Shown here in pieces: positions 16,172 to 24,049 of a DNA stretch of 64,000 nt. The notes beneath the pieces are model-generated. The model did no database searches. It was not told the DNA's origin and worked only from the letters and a program-made list of their open reading frames with translations. Numbering within the stretch: position 1 is the stretch's first letter; the number at the start of each line of letters is the position of its first letter. Origin of the DNA: Roseococcus pinisoli (lineage in GTDB: Bacteria > Pseudomonadota > Alphaproteobacteria > Acetobacterales > Acetobacteraceae); assembly GCF_018413645.1 (NCBI RefSeq), contig NZ_JAHCDA010000005.1, positions 1 through 64,000 on the forward strand, in the 5' to 3' direction. Both the position numbers and the translations under genes were made by a program.

Positions 16172-18055
16172 TCAGTCGCCGTGGCCGGCCTGTTGCAGCC
16201 GGAAGGCCTTCAGCGTCAGCGCCAGGAGGCTGCGCGTGCAGACATCCTCGTCCAGTGCGCCGGTGTCGAGCACCAGCTCCGCATCGCGCGGCGCCTCATA
16301 GGGCGCGGAGATGCCGGTGAAATCGGCCAGGCGATCTTCGCGCGCGCGACGATAAAGGCCCTTCGGGTCGCGTGCCTCGCAGGTAGCGAGGTCGGTGGAG
16401 AGGTACACCTCCCGGAAACGCTCGCCGACGATGCGCCGCGCATCGGCCCGGTGCGCCGCCATGGGCGAGATGAGCGCGACCACCGCGACCAGCCCGGCAT
16501 CCGCGACCAGCGCCGCCGCCTCGGCCGTCCGGCGGACATTCTCCGCCCGGTCCTCGGGCCGGAAGCCCAGGTCGCGATTCAGGCCGCGGCGAAGGTTGTC
16601 GCCGTCCAGCAGCGTGGCCTGGATGCCGCGCGCCGCGAGCTCGCGCACCGCGCGCGCGGCGAGCGTGCTCTTGCCCGAGCCCGAAAGGCCCGTCAGCCAG
16701 AGCACGCCCCCGCGGTGCCCGTTGACCTGCGCGCGCTCCTCGGCGGAGAGGGGCGCTTCGACGGCGGTGAGGTTGCTGCCCGCCGCCTCCAGCGCCTCGA
16801 CCACGAAGCCGCCGACGATGCGGTGGTTGCGCACCAGCACGCCCCTGCCCGTCCGCGGGCTCGCGCCATAGGTGTCGAGGGCCAGAGGGCGGCGGGCGCG
16901 CAGCCGGGCCCGGGCCACGCCGTTGCGCTCCAGCCGCTCGGCGGGGATCGAGGTGAGCGTGTCGACATCGATCACGGCATCGATCGCCTCGACGGCGGCG
17001 CGGGTTTCGGCCGTACCGTGCCGCAGGGTCAGGCGCTCGCCCTGCAGCAGCGGCTCTGTATCCAGCCAGAAGAGGCGGACGGTGAGCGCATGCGCCTCGC
17101 TGGGCGGCGCGGCCGCCGGGCCCAATACCTGGCCGCGCTCTGCGAAGACGTCCTTGTCCAGCAGGACGGCCACGCTCTCGCCGGCGCCGGCCGTGCTGCG
17201 CGCCTCCCCGCCCCAATGCTCCAGGCTCAGCACCTTGGCCGTGCGGCCGCCGGGAGCAAGCACGATCTCCTCGCCCAGGCCGAGGCGGCCGGTCTCGATC
17301 CGGCCCACCAGCACGCGGCGCTCGCCGAGGCGATAGACGTCCTGGACCGGCAGGCGCAGCGCCAGTTCGGTGGGCTGCCGTCGCGGCGGCAACCCGTCCA
17401 GCGCGCCGATCAGGCTCGGGCCCGCATACCAGGGCGCGGCCTCGCTGCGCGTCACGACATTGTCGCCATGCCGGGCGGAGAGCGGCACGACGTGCTGGGC
17501 GACAAGATCCAGAGCCCCCAGATATTCCGCGAGCTCCACACGGAGCTCCTCGAAGCGGGCCTCGCTCCATTCGACGCGGTCCATCTTGTTCAGCGCGACC
17601 ACGATGGTCGAGACGCTGAGGATGGAGAGCAGGTAGAGGTGCCGGCGCGTCTGCTCGCCCACGCCCTGCTCCGCATCCACCACCAGCACGGCGGCCTCGG
17701 CCTGGGCCGCGCCGGTCACCATGTTGCGCAGGAACTCGGCGTGGCCCGGCGCGTCGAGCACGGCGTAGCGCCGCTCCGCCCCCCGGAACCAGACCTGGGC
17801 GGCATCCACCGTGATGCCCTGGTCGCGCTCGATCTGCAGGCTGTCGAGCAGGAAGGAGAATTCGAGATCCAGCCCACGGCGCGCGGACTGCTCGCGCAGC
17901 GCGGCGATGCGGGCGGCGGGAATGGCGCCCGTGTCGTGCAGCAGCCGGCCGACGAGCGTGGACTTGCCGTGATCCACATGCCCCACGATCACCACCGGGA
18001 AGGCCGCGTCGCGCTGCGCATTCCCGACAGATGCGATCTCGGCGACCGCGCTCAC
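16172..18055 (-). CDS. cysNC: Bifunctional sulfate adenylyltransferase large subunit / APS kinase (CysN-CysC)
   Basis: A 627-residue fusion. Residues 1 to about 430 are CysN, the GTPase subunit that drives ATP sulfurylase: G1 GHVDHGKST (25-33), DQGITVDAAQVWF, G3 DAPGHAEFLRNMVTGAAQA, G4 NKMD. Residues from about 450 to the end are CysC, which phosphorylates adenylylsulfate (APS) to PAPS: P-loop GLSGSGKST (456-464), DGDNLRRGLNRDLGF and KGLYRRAR. The start is GTG at 18055, overlapping the upstream cysD stop (GTGA), so the subunits are translationally coupled. It forms an active ATP sulfurylase with the CysD half of the neighbouring fusion. Confidence 0.93.
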   Translation of the reverse strand: MSAVAEIASVGNAQRDAAFPVVIVGHVDHGKSTLVGRLLHDTGAIPAARIAALREQSARRGLDLEFSFLLDSLQIERDQGITVDAAQVWFRGAERRYAVLDAPGHAEFLRNMVTGAAQAEAAVLVVDAEQGVGEQTRRHLYLLSILSVSTIVVALNKMDRVEWSEARFEELRVELAEYLGALDLVAQHVVPLSARHGDNVVTRSEAAPWYAGPSLIGALDGLPPRRQPTELALRLPVQDVYRLGERRVLVGRIETGRLGLGEEIVLAPGGRTAKVLSLEHWGGEARSTAGAGESVAVLLDKDVFAERGQVLGPAAAPPSEAHALTVRLFWLDTEPLLQGERLTLRHGTAETRAAVEAIDAVIDVDTLTSIPAERLERNGVARARLRARRPLALDTYGASPRTGRGVLVRNHRIVGGFVVEALEAAGSNLTAVEAPLSAEERAQVNGHRGGVLWLTGLSGSGKSTLAARAVRELAARGIQATLLDGDNLRRGLNRDLGFRPEDRAENVRRTAEAAALVADAGLVAVVALISPMAAHRADARRIVGERFREVYLSTDLATCEARDPKGLYRRAREDRLADFTGISAPYEAPRDAELVLDTGALDEDVCTRSLLALTLKAFRLQQAGHGD

Positions 18056-19608
18056 AGGTAGCCCCCCACGCGCAGGCGCTCGAAGGCGTCCTCGGTCTCG
18101 TTGTCCATGCTGCGGCCCGCGCGCTCGGGCTCGGTGGTGGCGCGCAACTCGGCGAGGATCGCGGGGATGTCGGCGGCCTGGCTCGCCACCGGATGGGTGA
18201 TGCCGACCTCTCCCAGCGAGCGGAAGCGCCGGCCGTTCTTCGCGAAGTAGAGCTCGCAGACGGGAATGTTCTCCCGCGCGATGTAGCGCCAGACGTCGAG
18301 CTCGGTCCAACGCAGCAGTGGATGGATGCGGACATGCGCGCCGGGCGGCCGATCGAGGTTGTAGAGATCCCAGAATTCCGGCGGCTGGTCGCGGAACTCC
18401 CAGAGGCCGTCCTCGGCGCGCGGGCTGACCACGCGCTCCTTGGCGCGGGTCGCCTGCTCGTCGCGGCGGATACCGGCGATGAGGCCGCTGAGGCCGTAGC
18501 GCTGCACGGCCGCGCGCAGCCCTTCCGTCTTGCGCGCGGCGATGCGGCTGGCGGGCGGCAGCGTCGGGTCCGTGGCCTCGATCGGCGGGCAGGGATCGGC
18601 GATGAGGTCGAGGCCCCATTCCTGCGCGTAGCGGTCGCGGAAGGCATAGGCCTCGGGGAATTCCAGCCCGGTGTCGAGATGCATCACCGGGAAGGGCACG
18701 CGGCCCAGGAAGGCCTTGCGCGCCAGCCAGATCAGCACGTTGCTGTCCTTGCCGAGCGACCAGAGCAGGGCCAGCGGCCGCACGCGACTATAGGCCTCGC
18801 GCAGGATGAAGAGGCTGTCGGCCTCCAACTCGTCGAGATCGTCCATGGTGCGGATATTCGGGGTCATCGGTAGGGTCTTTGCGGGGATGGGTTGAGGCGG
18901 GGTCGGGCGATGGATGCCGCATTCGGTCTTGCCGGTGCCGCGCCAGCGGCCGGCACGCGTGCCCTCGCCGGCGGCGACGGGGCTGGTGCAGGGTCGACAT
19001 CCGACCGAGGCGTAGCCGCGCGCAGCGAGGGGATGCGCGGGCAGGTCGTGGCGAAGGCGATATTCCTCGATCTCCGGCGCGCCCCAGGCGGCGAGCGGGG
19101 AGGCGCGCAGGCGGCCCTCCTCCTCGCGGAGGATGTTCAGCCCCTGGCGTTCGGCGCCGTGATGGCGCTTGCGGCCGTCCACCAGCACCTCGAAACCCAC
19201 CAGGGCGCGATCGAGCGGGCGGACCTTGCGCAGCGCGCAGCAATCATCCGGGGCGGAAGACCAGAGGCCGCCCAGCGGATCCTCGGCGGCGACCTCGGAC
19301 GGGTCGGGACGGAGGTCGCGCAGCCCGGTCAGGCCCAGGCGCGCGGCGAGCGCATCCCGATGGGCGATCGTTTCCGGAAAGTGGCGCTCGGTATCGAGAA
19401 AGAGGATGGGCAGGCCGCGGTCGATCTGTGCCGCCATGTGCAGCAGCACGGCGGATTCCGTGCCGAAGGAGGACAGGATGGCGACCCGCCCGGGATGGCG
19501 CGCGAGGATGGCGGCCAGGATGGCGGGCGGGGATAGCCCCTCGAATTCCGGCAGAGGGGCGGCGACGGCATGAGGGGACAAGGGACGGCTCCGCTTCGTG
19601 GATGGCAT
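18052..19608 (-). CDS. In-frame fusion of APS reductase (CysH) and sulfate adenylyltransferase small subunit (CysD)
   Basis: A single open frame of 518 residues. Residues 1 to about 234 are CysH: PP-loop SSFGTESAVLLH, iron-sulfur ligands C123-C124 and C204-x2-C207, and the catalytic ECGIH near C230. This is the adenylylsulfate (APS) type with a 4Fe-4S cluster. A short linker (residues 235-247, TPPQPIPAKTLP) contains no stop. M248 then begins a full-length CysD (271 residues) with PP-loop SLGKDS (284-289), HLDTGLEFPEAYAFRD and the C-terminal TEDAFERLRVGGYL. The ATG of M248 (18867) lacks a clear ribosome site. Either one fused polypeptide is made or internal initiation also yields free CysD. 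It is the first gene of the leftward cysHD-cysNC operon. Confidence 0.88.
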   Translation of the reverse strand: MPSTKRSRPLSPHAVAAPLPEFEGLSPPAILAAILARHPGRVAILSSFGTESAVLLHMAAQIDRGLPILFLDTERHFPETIAHRDALAARLGLTGLRDLRPDPSEVAAEDPLGGLWSSAPDDCCALRKVRPLDRALVGFEVLVDGRKRHHGAERQGLNILREEEGRLRASPLAAWGAPEIEEYRLRHDLPAHPLAARGYASVGCRPCTSPVAAGEGTRAGRWRGTGKTECGIHRPTPPQPIPAKTLPMTPNIRTMDDLDELEADSLFILREAYSRVRPLALLWSLGKDSNVLIWLARKAFLGRVPFPVMHLDTGLEFPEAYAFRDRYAQEWGLDLIADPCPPIEATDPTLPPASRIAARKTEGLRAAVQRYGLSGLIAGIRRDEQATRAKERVVSPRAEDGLWEFRDQPPEFWDLYNLDRPPGAHVRIHPLLRWTELDVWRYIARENIPVCELYFAKNGRRFRSLGEVGITHPVASQAADIPAILAELRATTEPERAGRSMDNETEDAFERLRVGGYL

Positions 19609-19953
19609 CGGGCCTGACCGCGGCCCGAGGCGGGATCAGATGCGGCGACACCGCCTTCGGCGAAGGGGGGCTGGGCGGACGATCGGAAGGGCCCGAAGCT
19701 TGTTCATTGCCTGGAAGGCTAAGCCGATTTCGTGGCCGGTCAAATGTTAAACTAATTTTTATAGTTATTTTTATTCCAACTATAAAAGACTGATAATAAA
19801 GATTTTATTCACATTTTGGCTTCCTGTTTGGTTTCGGGCACCTTTTTCCGGAGACCAACATCGTGGTAATTTTGGTAAATTATCATTTCTGCATGTGAAT
19901 TTCTCAACGGACCTTCGAAACAGAAGGCCGCATTCCCAGGAAAGGTTCCCTCC
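19609..19953. other. Divergent promoter region between cysHD and an AhpD-like gene
   Basis: No gene is seen. From about 19725 to 19915 the sequence is strikingly AT-rich for this genome and contains a perfect 10-bp-arm inverted repeat (19757-19787). It should carry the promoters of both divergent units. Confidence 0.55.
19757..19787. promoter_or_regulatory. Operator candidate TTTTATAGTT-N11-AACTATAAAA
   Basis: A perfect 10-bp inverted repeat with an 11-bp AT-rich spacer, about 150 bp from cysHD and 167 bp from the AhpD-like gene. There is no T-tailed transcript upstream to terminate, so a regulator site is more likely than a terminator. Confidence 0.45.
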
Positions 19954-20550
19954 ATGTCCAGCCGTAAGCGCCCCAAGGCCTCGCCCTCGCCGGTTTCCTG
20001 GCTCCAGCTCGGCAAGCCGCCGAAAGCCTCGGCCGAGGTCCAGGCCCTGCTCGACCGCACGCAGGAGAAGCTGGGCTATGTCCGCAACGGCCAGCTGGCG
20101 GTGCTGCACCGCCCCAATCTCGTCCTCGGGCAGGACGCGATCAGCCGCGCCGCGACGCAGGATCCCGACAGCGCCCTCTCCCGCCGCGAGCGCGAGCTGA
20201 TCGCGCTCGTCGTCAGCAGCGAGAACCGCTGCGAGCCCTGCGTCTTCGGGCATGCCGCTGCGCTGCGCGAGATCACGGGCGATCCCGTCCTGGTGGACCG
20301 CATCGCGGTGAACTACCGCCATGCCGGCCTCTCGGAACGCGAGCGCACGCTGGCCGACTACGCGCTGAAGATCACCCGCCGGCCGGGCGAGATCGAGCCG
20401 GAGGATCTGGACGCGCTGCGCAAGGCAGGGCTGACGGACCTCGCCATCCTCGATGCGGCCGCGGTCGCCGCCTATTTCAACTTCAGCAATCGCATCAACA
20501 GCGCGCTGGGCGTGACCCCGAACCCGGAGGCCGCGCTGGCGCATCGCTAG
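19954..20550 (+). CDS. Peroxidase-related enzyme, AhpD/carboxymuconolactone decarboxylase superfamily
   Basis: A 198-residue protein. The alkylhydroperoxidase core has the redox motif RCEPCVFGH (C93-x2-C96, H100), preceded by LSRRERELIALVVSSENR, which is characteristic of the peroxidase-related subgroup. C-terminal FNFSNRINSALGVTPNPE is also typical. Members reduce peroxides or act on unidentified substrates; a link to sulfur metabolism is suggested only by location, divergent from cysHD and next to the SsuD-like gene. An AGGAAAGG ribosome site precedes the ATG. It ends at a very strong hairpin. Confidence 0.8.
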   Translation: MSSRKRPKASPSPVSWLQLGKPPKASAEVQALLDRTQEKLGYVRNGQLAVLHRPNLVLGQDAISRAATQDPDSALSRRERELIALVVSSENRCEPCVFGHAAALREITGDPVLVDRIAVNYRHAGLSERERTLADYALKITRRPGEIEPEDLDALRKAGLTDLAILDAAAVAAYFNFSNRINSALGVTPNPEAALAHR

Positions 20551-20557
20551 AAGCGGG

Positions 20558-20598
20558 CTGATCCCCCTGCTTTTGCGCTCGCAAAGCAGGGGGATCAG
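20558..20598 (+). terminator. Long terminator hairpin after the AhpD-like gene
   Basis: CTGATCCCCCTGCTTTTGCG (20558-20577) pairs with the strand at 20580-20598 along 19 bp with a single bulged T and a two-base loop. It is unusually long and nearly perfect. Confidence 0.75.
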
Positions 20599-20778
20599 AG
20601 GAAAGGGGCCGGCCACGGCACGTCCCGTCGTGACCAGCCGGAGCGCAGGATACCGGCAGGTTGTCGTAAATCGAGCGGAAGACGCGGTTATGCGACCGCC
20701 GCGCCGCTCAACCCGAAGACCAGCTCCCCGCCAAAGCGCGGTGCCTCGCAGGAAGCGGCGCTCTGGCGGCACAGAGGC

Positions 20779-20801
20779 GGCCGGGCATCGGCATCCCGGC
20801 C
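20779..20801 (-). terminator. Terminator hairpin of the SsuD-like gene
   Basis: GGCCGGG (20779-20785) pairs with CCCGGCC (20795-20801), immediately downstream of the leftward gene's stop at 20803. Confidence 0.55.
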
Positions 20802-20802
20802 A

Positions 20803-21918
20803 TCAAGCCGCCGCCGGGCGGCCGGCCTTGCGCGCCGCAACGAGCTCGCGCACGCGGGGGATCAGCTCACGGCCGTACTGGATGGCGTCCACCAACGGAT
20901 CGAAGCCTCGGACCAGGAAGGTGCTGACGCCCAGGTCGTAATAGTCGAGCAGCGCCTCCGCCACCTGGTCGGGCGTGCCGACGAGGCCGGTGGAATTGCC
21001 CTGCGCGCCCGTCAGCGCCGCGATCTCGGTCCAGAGATACTTGTCCAGGCGCCGGCCCTGCGCCGCGGCGGCGAGCAGGCGGCGGGAGCCTTCGTTCGGT
21101 GGAGCCGTATCGCGCTGGGCCCGAACGTTGTTCGGCGAACGGCCGCTGCCGCCGGCGGCGCGCAGCGCCTTGGCGCGGGCCAGGATCTCATCGGCCTTGG
21201 CCCAGGCCTTTTCCTCCGTGTCGGCGATCACGGGGCGCAGCGAGAGGCTGAACTGCGGCGAACGGCCGAAGGGCGCGGCGGCCGCGCGCACGTGCGCGAT
21301 GAGCTCGCGCACCTGGTCATAGGTCTCACCCCAGAGCGCGTAGACGTCGGCATGCTTACCGGCCACTGGGAGCGCCGCGGCGGAAGCGCCTCCGAAAAAG
21401 ACCGGAATGCCTTCGGGACGATAGGGCTTCACGTCGCCGTAGCCGCGCCGGACGTTGTAGTACCTGCCCGCATAGTCGAAGGGCGCCGGCGAGGTCCATT
21501 CCTGGCGCAGCACATCCAGATACTCGCTGGTGCGGGCGTAGCGCTCATCCTTGGTCAGGCCGTCGCCGTCCTGCGCGAGCTCCGCATCGTCGCCGCCCGT
21601 GATGATGTGCACGGCGGCCCGGCCGCGGGAGAACTGGTCGAGCGTGGCGAGCTGCCGCGCGGCGAGGGTCGGCGCCGTGAAGCCGGGCCGGTGCGCGATC
21701 ATCAGCCCCAGACGCTCCGTCACATGCGCGATGTGCTGGCCGATCAGGATGCTTTCGGCGGAGTTGGAATGGAAGGCGACCAGCGCGCGATCGAAGCCGA
21801 CATATTCCTGCGCCTTCGCCACCGCCTCGATATGGGCCACGTCCACGGCCGGGCCGATGCGGCGCACGCTTTCGGAAGAGTTGAAGTGGCCGACATAGCC
21901 GATGAATTCCACACTCAT
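20803..21918 (-). CDS. LLM-class flavin-dependent monooxygenase, alkanesulfonate (SsuD) type
   Basis: A 371-residue luciferase-like TIM-barrel enzyme. SsuD-type members use reduced FMN and oxygen to split sulfonates into an aldehyde and sulfite. SsuD-like segments are GLMIAHRPGFTAPTLAARQLATLDQFSRGRAAVHIITGGDDAELAQDGDGLTKDERYARTSEYLDV, GIPVFFGGASAAALPVAGKHADVYALWGE and the C-terminal VSTFLVRGFDPLVDAIQYGRELIPRVREL. The start at 21918 has GGAGAT upstream; a longer frame start at 21987 lacks one. No flavin reductase is encoded in the window. It is divergent from the serine acetyltransferase gene, with an AT-rich palindrome between. Confidence 0.85.
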   Translation of the reverse strand: MSVEFIGYVGHFNSSESVRRIGPAVDVAHIEAVAKAQEYVGFDRALVAFHSNSAESILIGQHIAHVTERLGLMIAHRPGFTAPTLAARQLATLDQFSRGRAAVHIITGGDDAELAQDGDGLTKDERYARTSEYLDVLRQEWTSPAPFDYAGRYYNVRRGYGDVKPYRPEGIPVFFGGASAAALPVAGKHADVYALWGETYDQVRELIAHVRAAAAPFGRSPQFSLSLRPVIADTEEKAWAKADEILARAKALRAAGGSGRSPNNVRAQRDTAPPNEGSRRLLAAAAQGRRLDKYLWTEIAALTGAQGNSTGLVGTPDQVAEALLDYYDLGVSTFLVRGFDPLVDAIQYGRELIPRVRELVAARKAGRPAAA

Positions 21919-22023
21919 CTTATGATCTCCTTCCGGCCGATTAGCGGGATCAGCCAACCGACGCAGGCACCCGTCGGGAGCCTCCATCAGGGCTCAAATT
22001 CCGTCGTTATGGTAGTTTTAAAA

Positions 22024-22040
22024 ATATCACTATTTGATAT
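22024..22040. promoter_or_regulatory. Operator candidate ATATCA-N5-TGATAT between ssuD-like and cysE genes
   Basis: A perfect 6-bp inverted repeat in a 50-bp AT-rich patch within the 258-bp divergent spacer (21919-22176). Its position suits control of both genes. Confidence 0.4.
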
Positions 22041-22176
22041 GATTAATATGGCCAACAGGGTCCCGCATGACGGGATGGTCGGCGCGTGAAATTCCACCTC
22101 TGATGCCGTCCGGACTTCGCCCGTCGTGCCGAATGTCCCGCCAGGGCCATCAGTAGCAGGGACGCGAAGGACAACG

Positions 22177-23163
22177 ATGAGGACGGAAGGCATGGCGTCG
22201 GATGAGACCACGCGAACCCTGAAAGCAGGCGAAGCGGCCTCCGGGTGGGATCTGCCGTCGATCGTCGCGGGGCTGAAGCGCTCCCGGGATGCCCTTCACA
22301 ACATCCGGTATCGCGGCGGGCTGCGGCCGCCGCCCTCGCGCGAGGCGGTCGTCGCCGCGCTTCGCGGCCTGGCCGCGGCGCTGTTCCCCGCCCATTACGG
22401 TCAGCCGGGCCTGACGGACGAGACCATCGACCACTTCGTGGGCTCGACGCTGAACGCGGCGCTGATCACGCTCCAGGAACAGGTCGAGCGCAGCCTGCCC
22501 TTCTCCGTCCCGGACGGCCGCGCGGAGGAGGAGCTTCGCCACCAAGCGGCGGAGATCACGCGCGCCTTCGCCGCCCAGCTGCCGGAGATCCGTGGGCTGC
22601 TCGTCAGCGACGTCCGCGCCGCCTATGAGGGCGATCCGGCCGCCACCAGCTATTCCGAGATCCTGCTCATCTATCCCGGGCTCACGGCCACGCTCCACCA
22701 CCGGCTGGCGCATGCGCTGCACGAGCTCGGCGCGCCCTTCCTGGCGCGGCTCGTCTCCGACATCGCGCATTCGCGAACCGGCATCGACATCCATCCAGGC
22801 GCCAGGATCGGCGGCAGCTTCTTCATCGATCACGGCACGGGCGTGGTCATCGGCGGAACCGCGGTGATCGGCGAGCGCGTGCGCCTTTATCAGGCCGTCA
22901 CCCTCGGCGCGCGCAGCTTCCCCGCCGACGAGGCGGGCGCGCTGATCAAGGGGCAGCCCCGCCATCCCATCCTCGAGGACGACGTGGTCGTTTATGCGGG
23001 AGCCACGCTGCTCGGGCGCATCACGGTCGGACAGGGGTCGACCGTCGGCGGCAATGTCTGGCTCACCCATTCGGTGCTGGCGGGAAGCCACATCACCCAG
23101 GCCCAGAACCGCTCCAGCGGCGGAGCAGCCGGGGCTTCCGCGACGCGCGCTTCTTCCGACTAG
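22177..23163 (+). CDS. cysE: Serine O-acetyltransferase (CysE/EpsC type)
   Basis: A 328-residue enzyme forming O-acetylserine from serine and acetyl-CoA, the carbon acceptor for sulfide in cysteine synthesis. An alpha-helical N-terminal region (to about residue 190) leads into the left-handed beta-helix hexapeptide repeats: DIAHSRTGIDIHPGARIGGSFFIDHGTGVVIGGTAVIGERVRLYQAVTLGARSF, with the catalytic His in FIDHGTG. It is longer than E. coli CysE and fits the EpsC subtype. I start at ATG 22177 after GAAGGA; an ATG 51 bases upstream has no ribosome site. Sulfur genes on the left support a role in assimilation. Confidence 0.87.
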   Translation: MRTEGMASDETTRTLKAGEAASGWDLPSIVAGLKRSRDALHNIRYRGGLRPPPSREAVVAALRGLAAALFPAHYGQPGLTDETIDHFVGSTLNAALITLQEQVERSLPFSVPDGRAEEELRHQAAEITRAFAAQLPEIRGLLVSDVRAAYEGDPAATSYSEILLIYPGLTATLHHRLAHALHELGAPFLARLVSDIAHSRTGIDIHPGARIGGSFFIDHGTGVVIGGTAVIGERVRLYQAVTLGARSFPADEAGALIKGQPRHPILEDDVVVYAGATLLGRITVGQGSTVGGNVWLTHSVLAGSHITQAQNRSSGGAAGASATRASSD

Positions 23164-23403
23164 CCCTGCGGCGACATCAGCCTCAGCACCCTTGCCGCAC
23201 GCCACTTTTCAGGGCGCAGTTTCGGGAAGCGCTGGCCAACCGGGGACACGATATCCTGCCGGTGGGTCAGACCCTGCCGAATTCAGGAGGCCTCGATGCC
23301 GGTTGCCCGCCCAGGGCGCCGCTTGCCTCGGGCACCCGCTCAACGCAGAGGTCTGGCTCGCGGGGGAGGTCGCGCGGCGCGCTCGCCCCCGACTGACGCC
23401 GAC

Positions 23404-23874
23404 CTAGTTCGCGAAGGGAATCGCAGTCGTCGACTTCAGCTGCTCCAGCACGATGCTGGACTGCGTCTCCGCCACGCCTTCCACGGCGGTCAGGCGATCC
23501 CGCATGAAGGTGCGGAACTGGTCGATGTCGCCCACCCGTACCTGGAGCAGATAGTCGTAGGATCCCGTCACGAGGTGGCAGCCGACGATCTCGGGGATAT
23601 GCGCCACCTCGGCATCGAACCTGTCGAAGGCGTCCCGCGTCTGGCTCTTGAGGCGAATGTTCACGAAGGCGCTGAGGCCGACGCCGAGCTTCCTGGCATT
23701 GAGCAGGGCGACGTAGCGGTCGATGTAGCCCTCATCCTCCAGGCGCTTCACCCGGCGCGCGCAAGGGGAAGGCGAAAGGCCCACGCGCTCGGCCAGGTCG
23801 GTCATGCTGATCCGCCCATCCCCTTGCAGCAGCGAGAGGATCTTGCGGTCAAATTCATCCGGCCCGTCGACCAT
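23404..23874 (-). CDS. Lrp/AsnC-family transcriptional regulator
   Basis: A 156-residue regulator. The N-terminal helix-turn-helix (DEFDRKILSLLQGDGRISMTDLAERVGLSPSPCARRVKRLEDEGYI) is followed by the RAM/AsnC ligand domain with VTGSYDYLLQVRVGDIDQFRTFMRDRL. It probably senses an amino acid and controls the divergent EamA exporter and PhzF-like genes, the usual arrangement for local Lrp-type regulators. I prefer the ATG at 23874 because the motif begins immediately after; upstream in-frame starts give a non-family extension. Confidence 0.85.
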   Translation of the reverse strand: MVDGPDEFDRKILSLLQGDGRISMTDLAERVGLSPSPCARRVKRLEDEGYIDRYVALLNARKLGVGLSAFVNIRLKSQTRDAFDRFDAEVAHIPEIVGCHLVTGSYDYLLQVRVGDIDQFRTFMRDRLTAVEGVAETQSSIVLEQLKSTTAIPFAN

Positions 23875-24049
23875 AAAAGAGCGTCCATTTGATAGAGATC
23901 GGCATAAACCCCCAACGACCATCATAATCAAGGGTGATTTCGCCAGGATTCTCCGCTCGCCGGATGATAGTCTGCGCGGCATTCAAATCATCGGCGATGG
24001 CGCGCGGTCGGCCGCGCATCCAGCGCTTGCGGCAACCGAAGTGACCTTG

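Noticed and set aside
16181-18061. A 626-codon rightward frame opposite cysNC
   Set aside because: It mirrors the CysN-CysC gene, has Arg/Ala/Gly/His-rich low-information sequence and no family motifs.
21919-22176. Riboswitch upstream of the SsuD-like or cysE gene
   Set aside because: A 6-bp CCGACG/CGTCGG stem is present but I could not match any known riboswitch core.
23164-23403. Possible gene remnant between cysE and the Lrp gene
   Set aside because: Short frames read as low-complexity Arg/Pro/Gly sequence with no recognisable motif or start.
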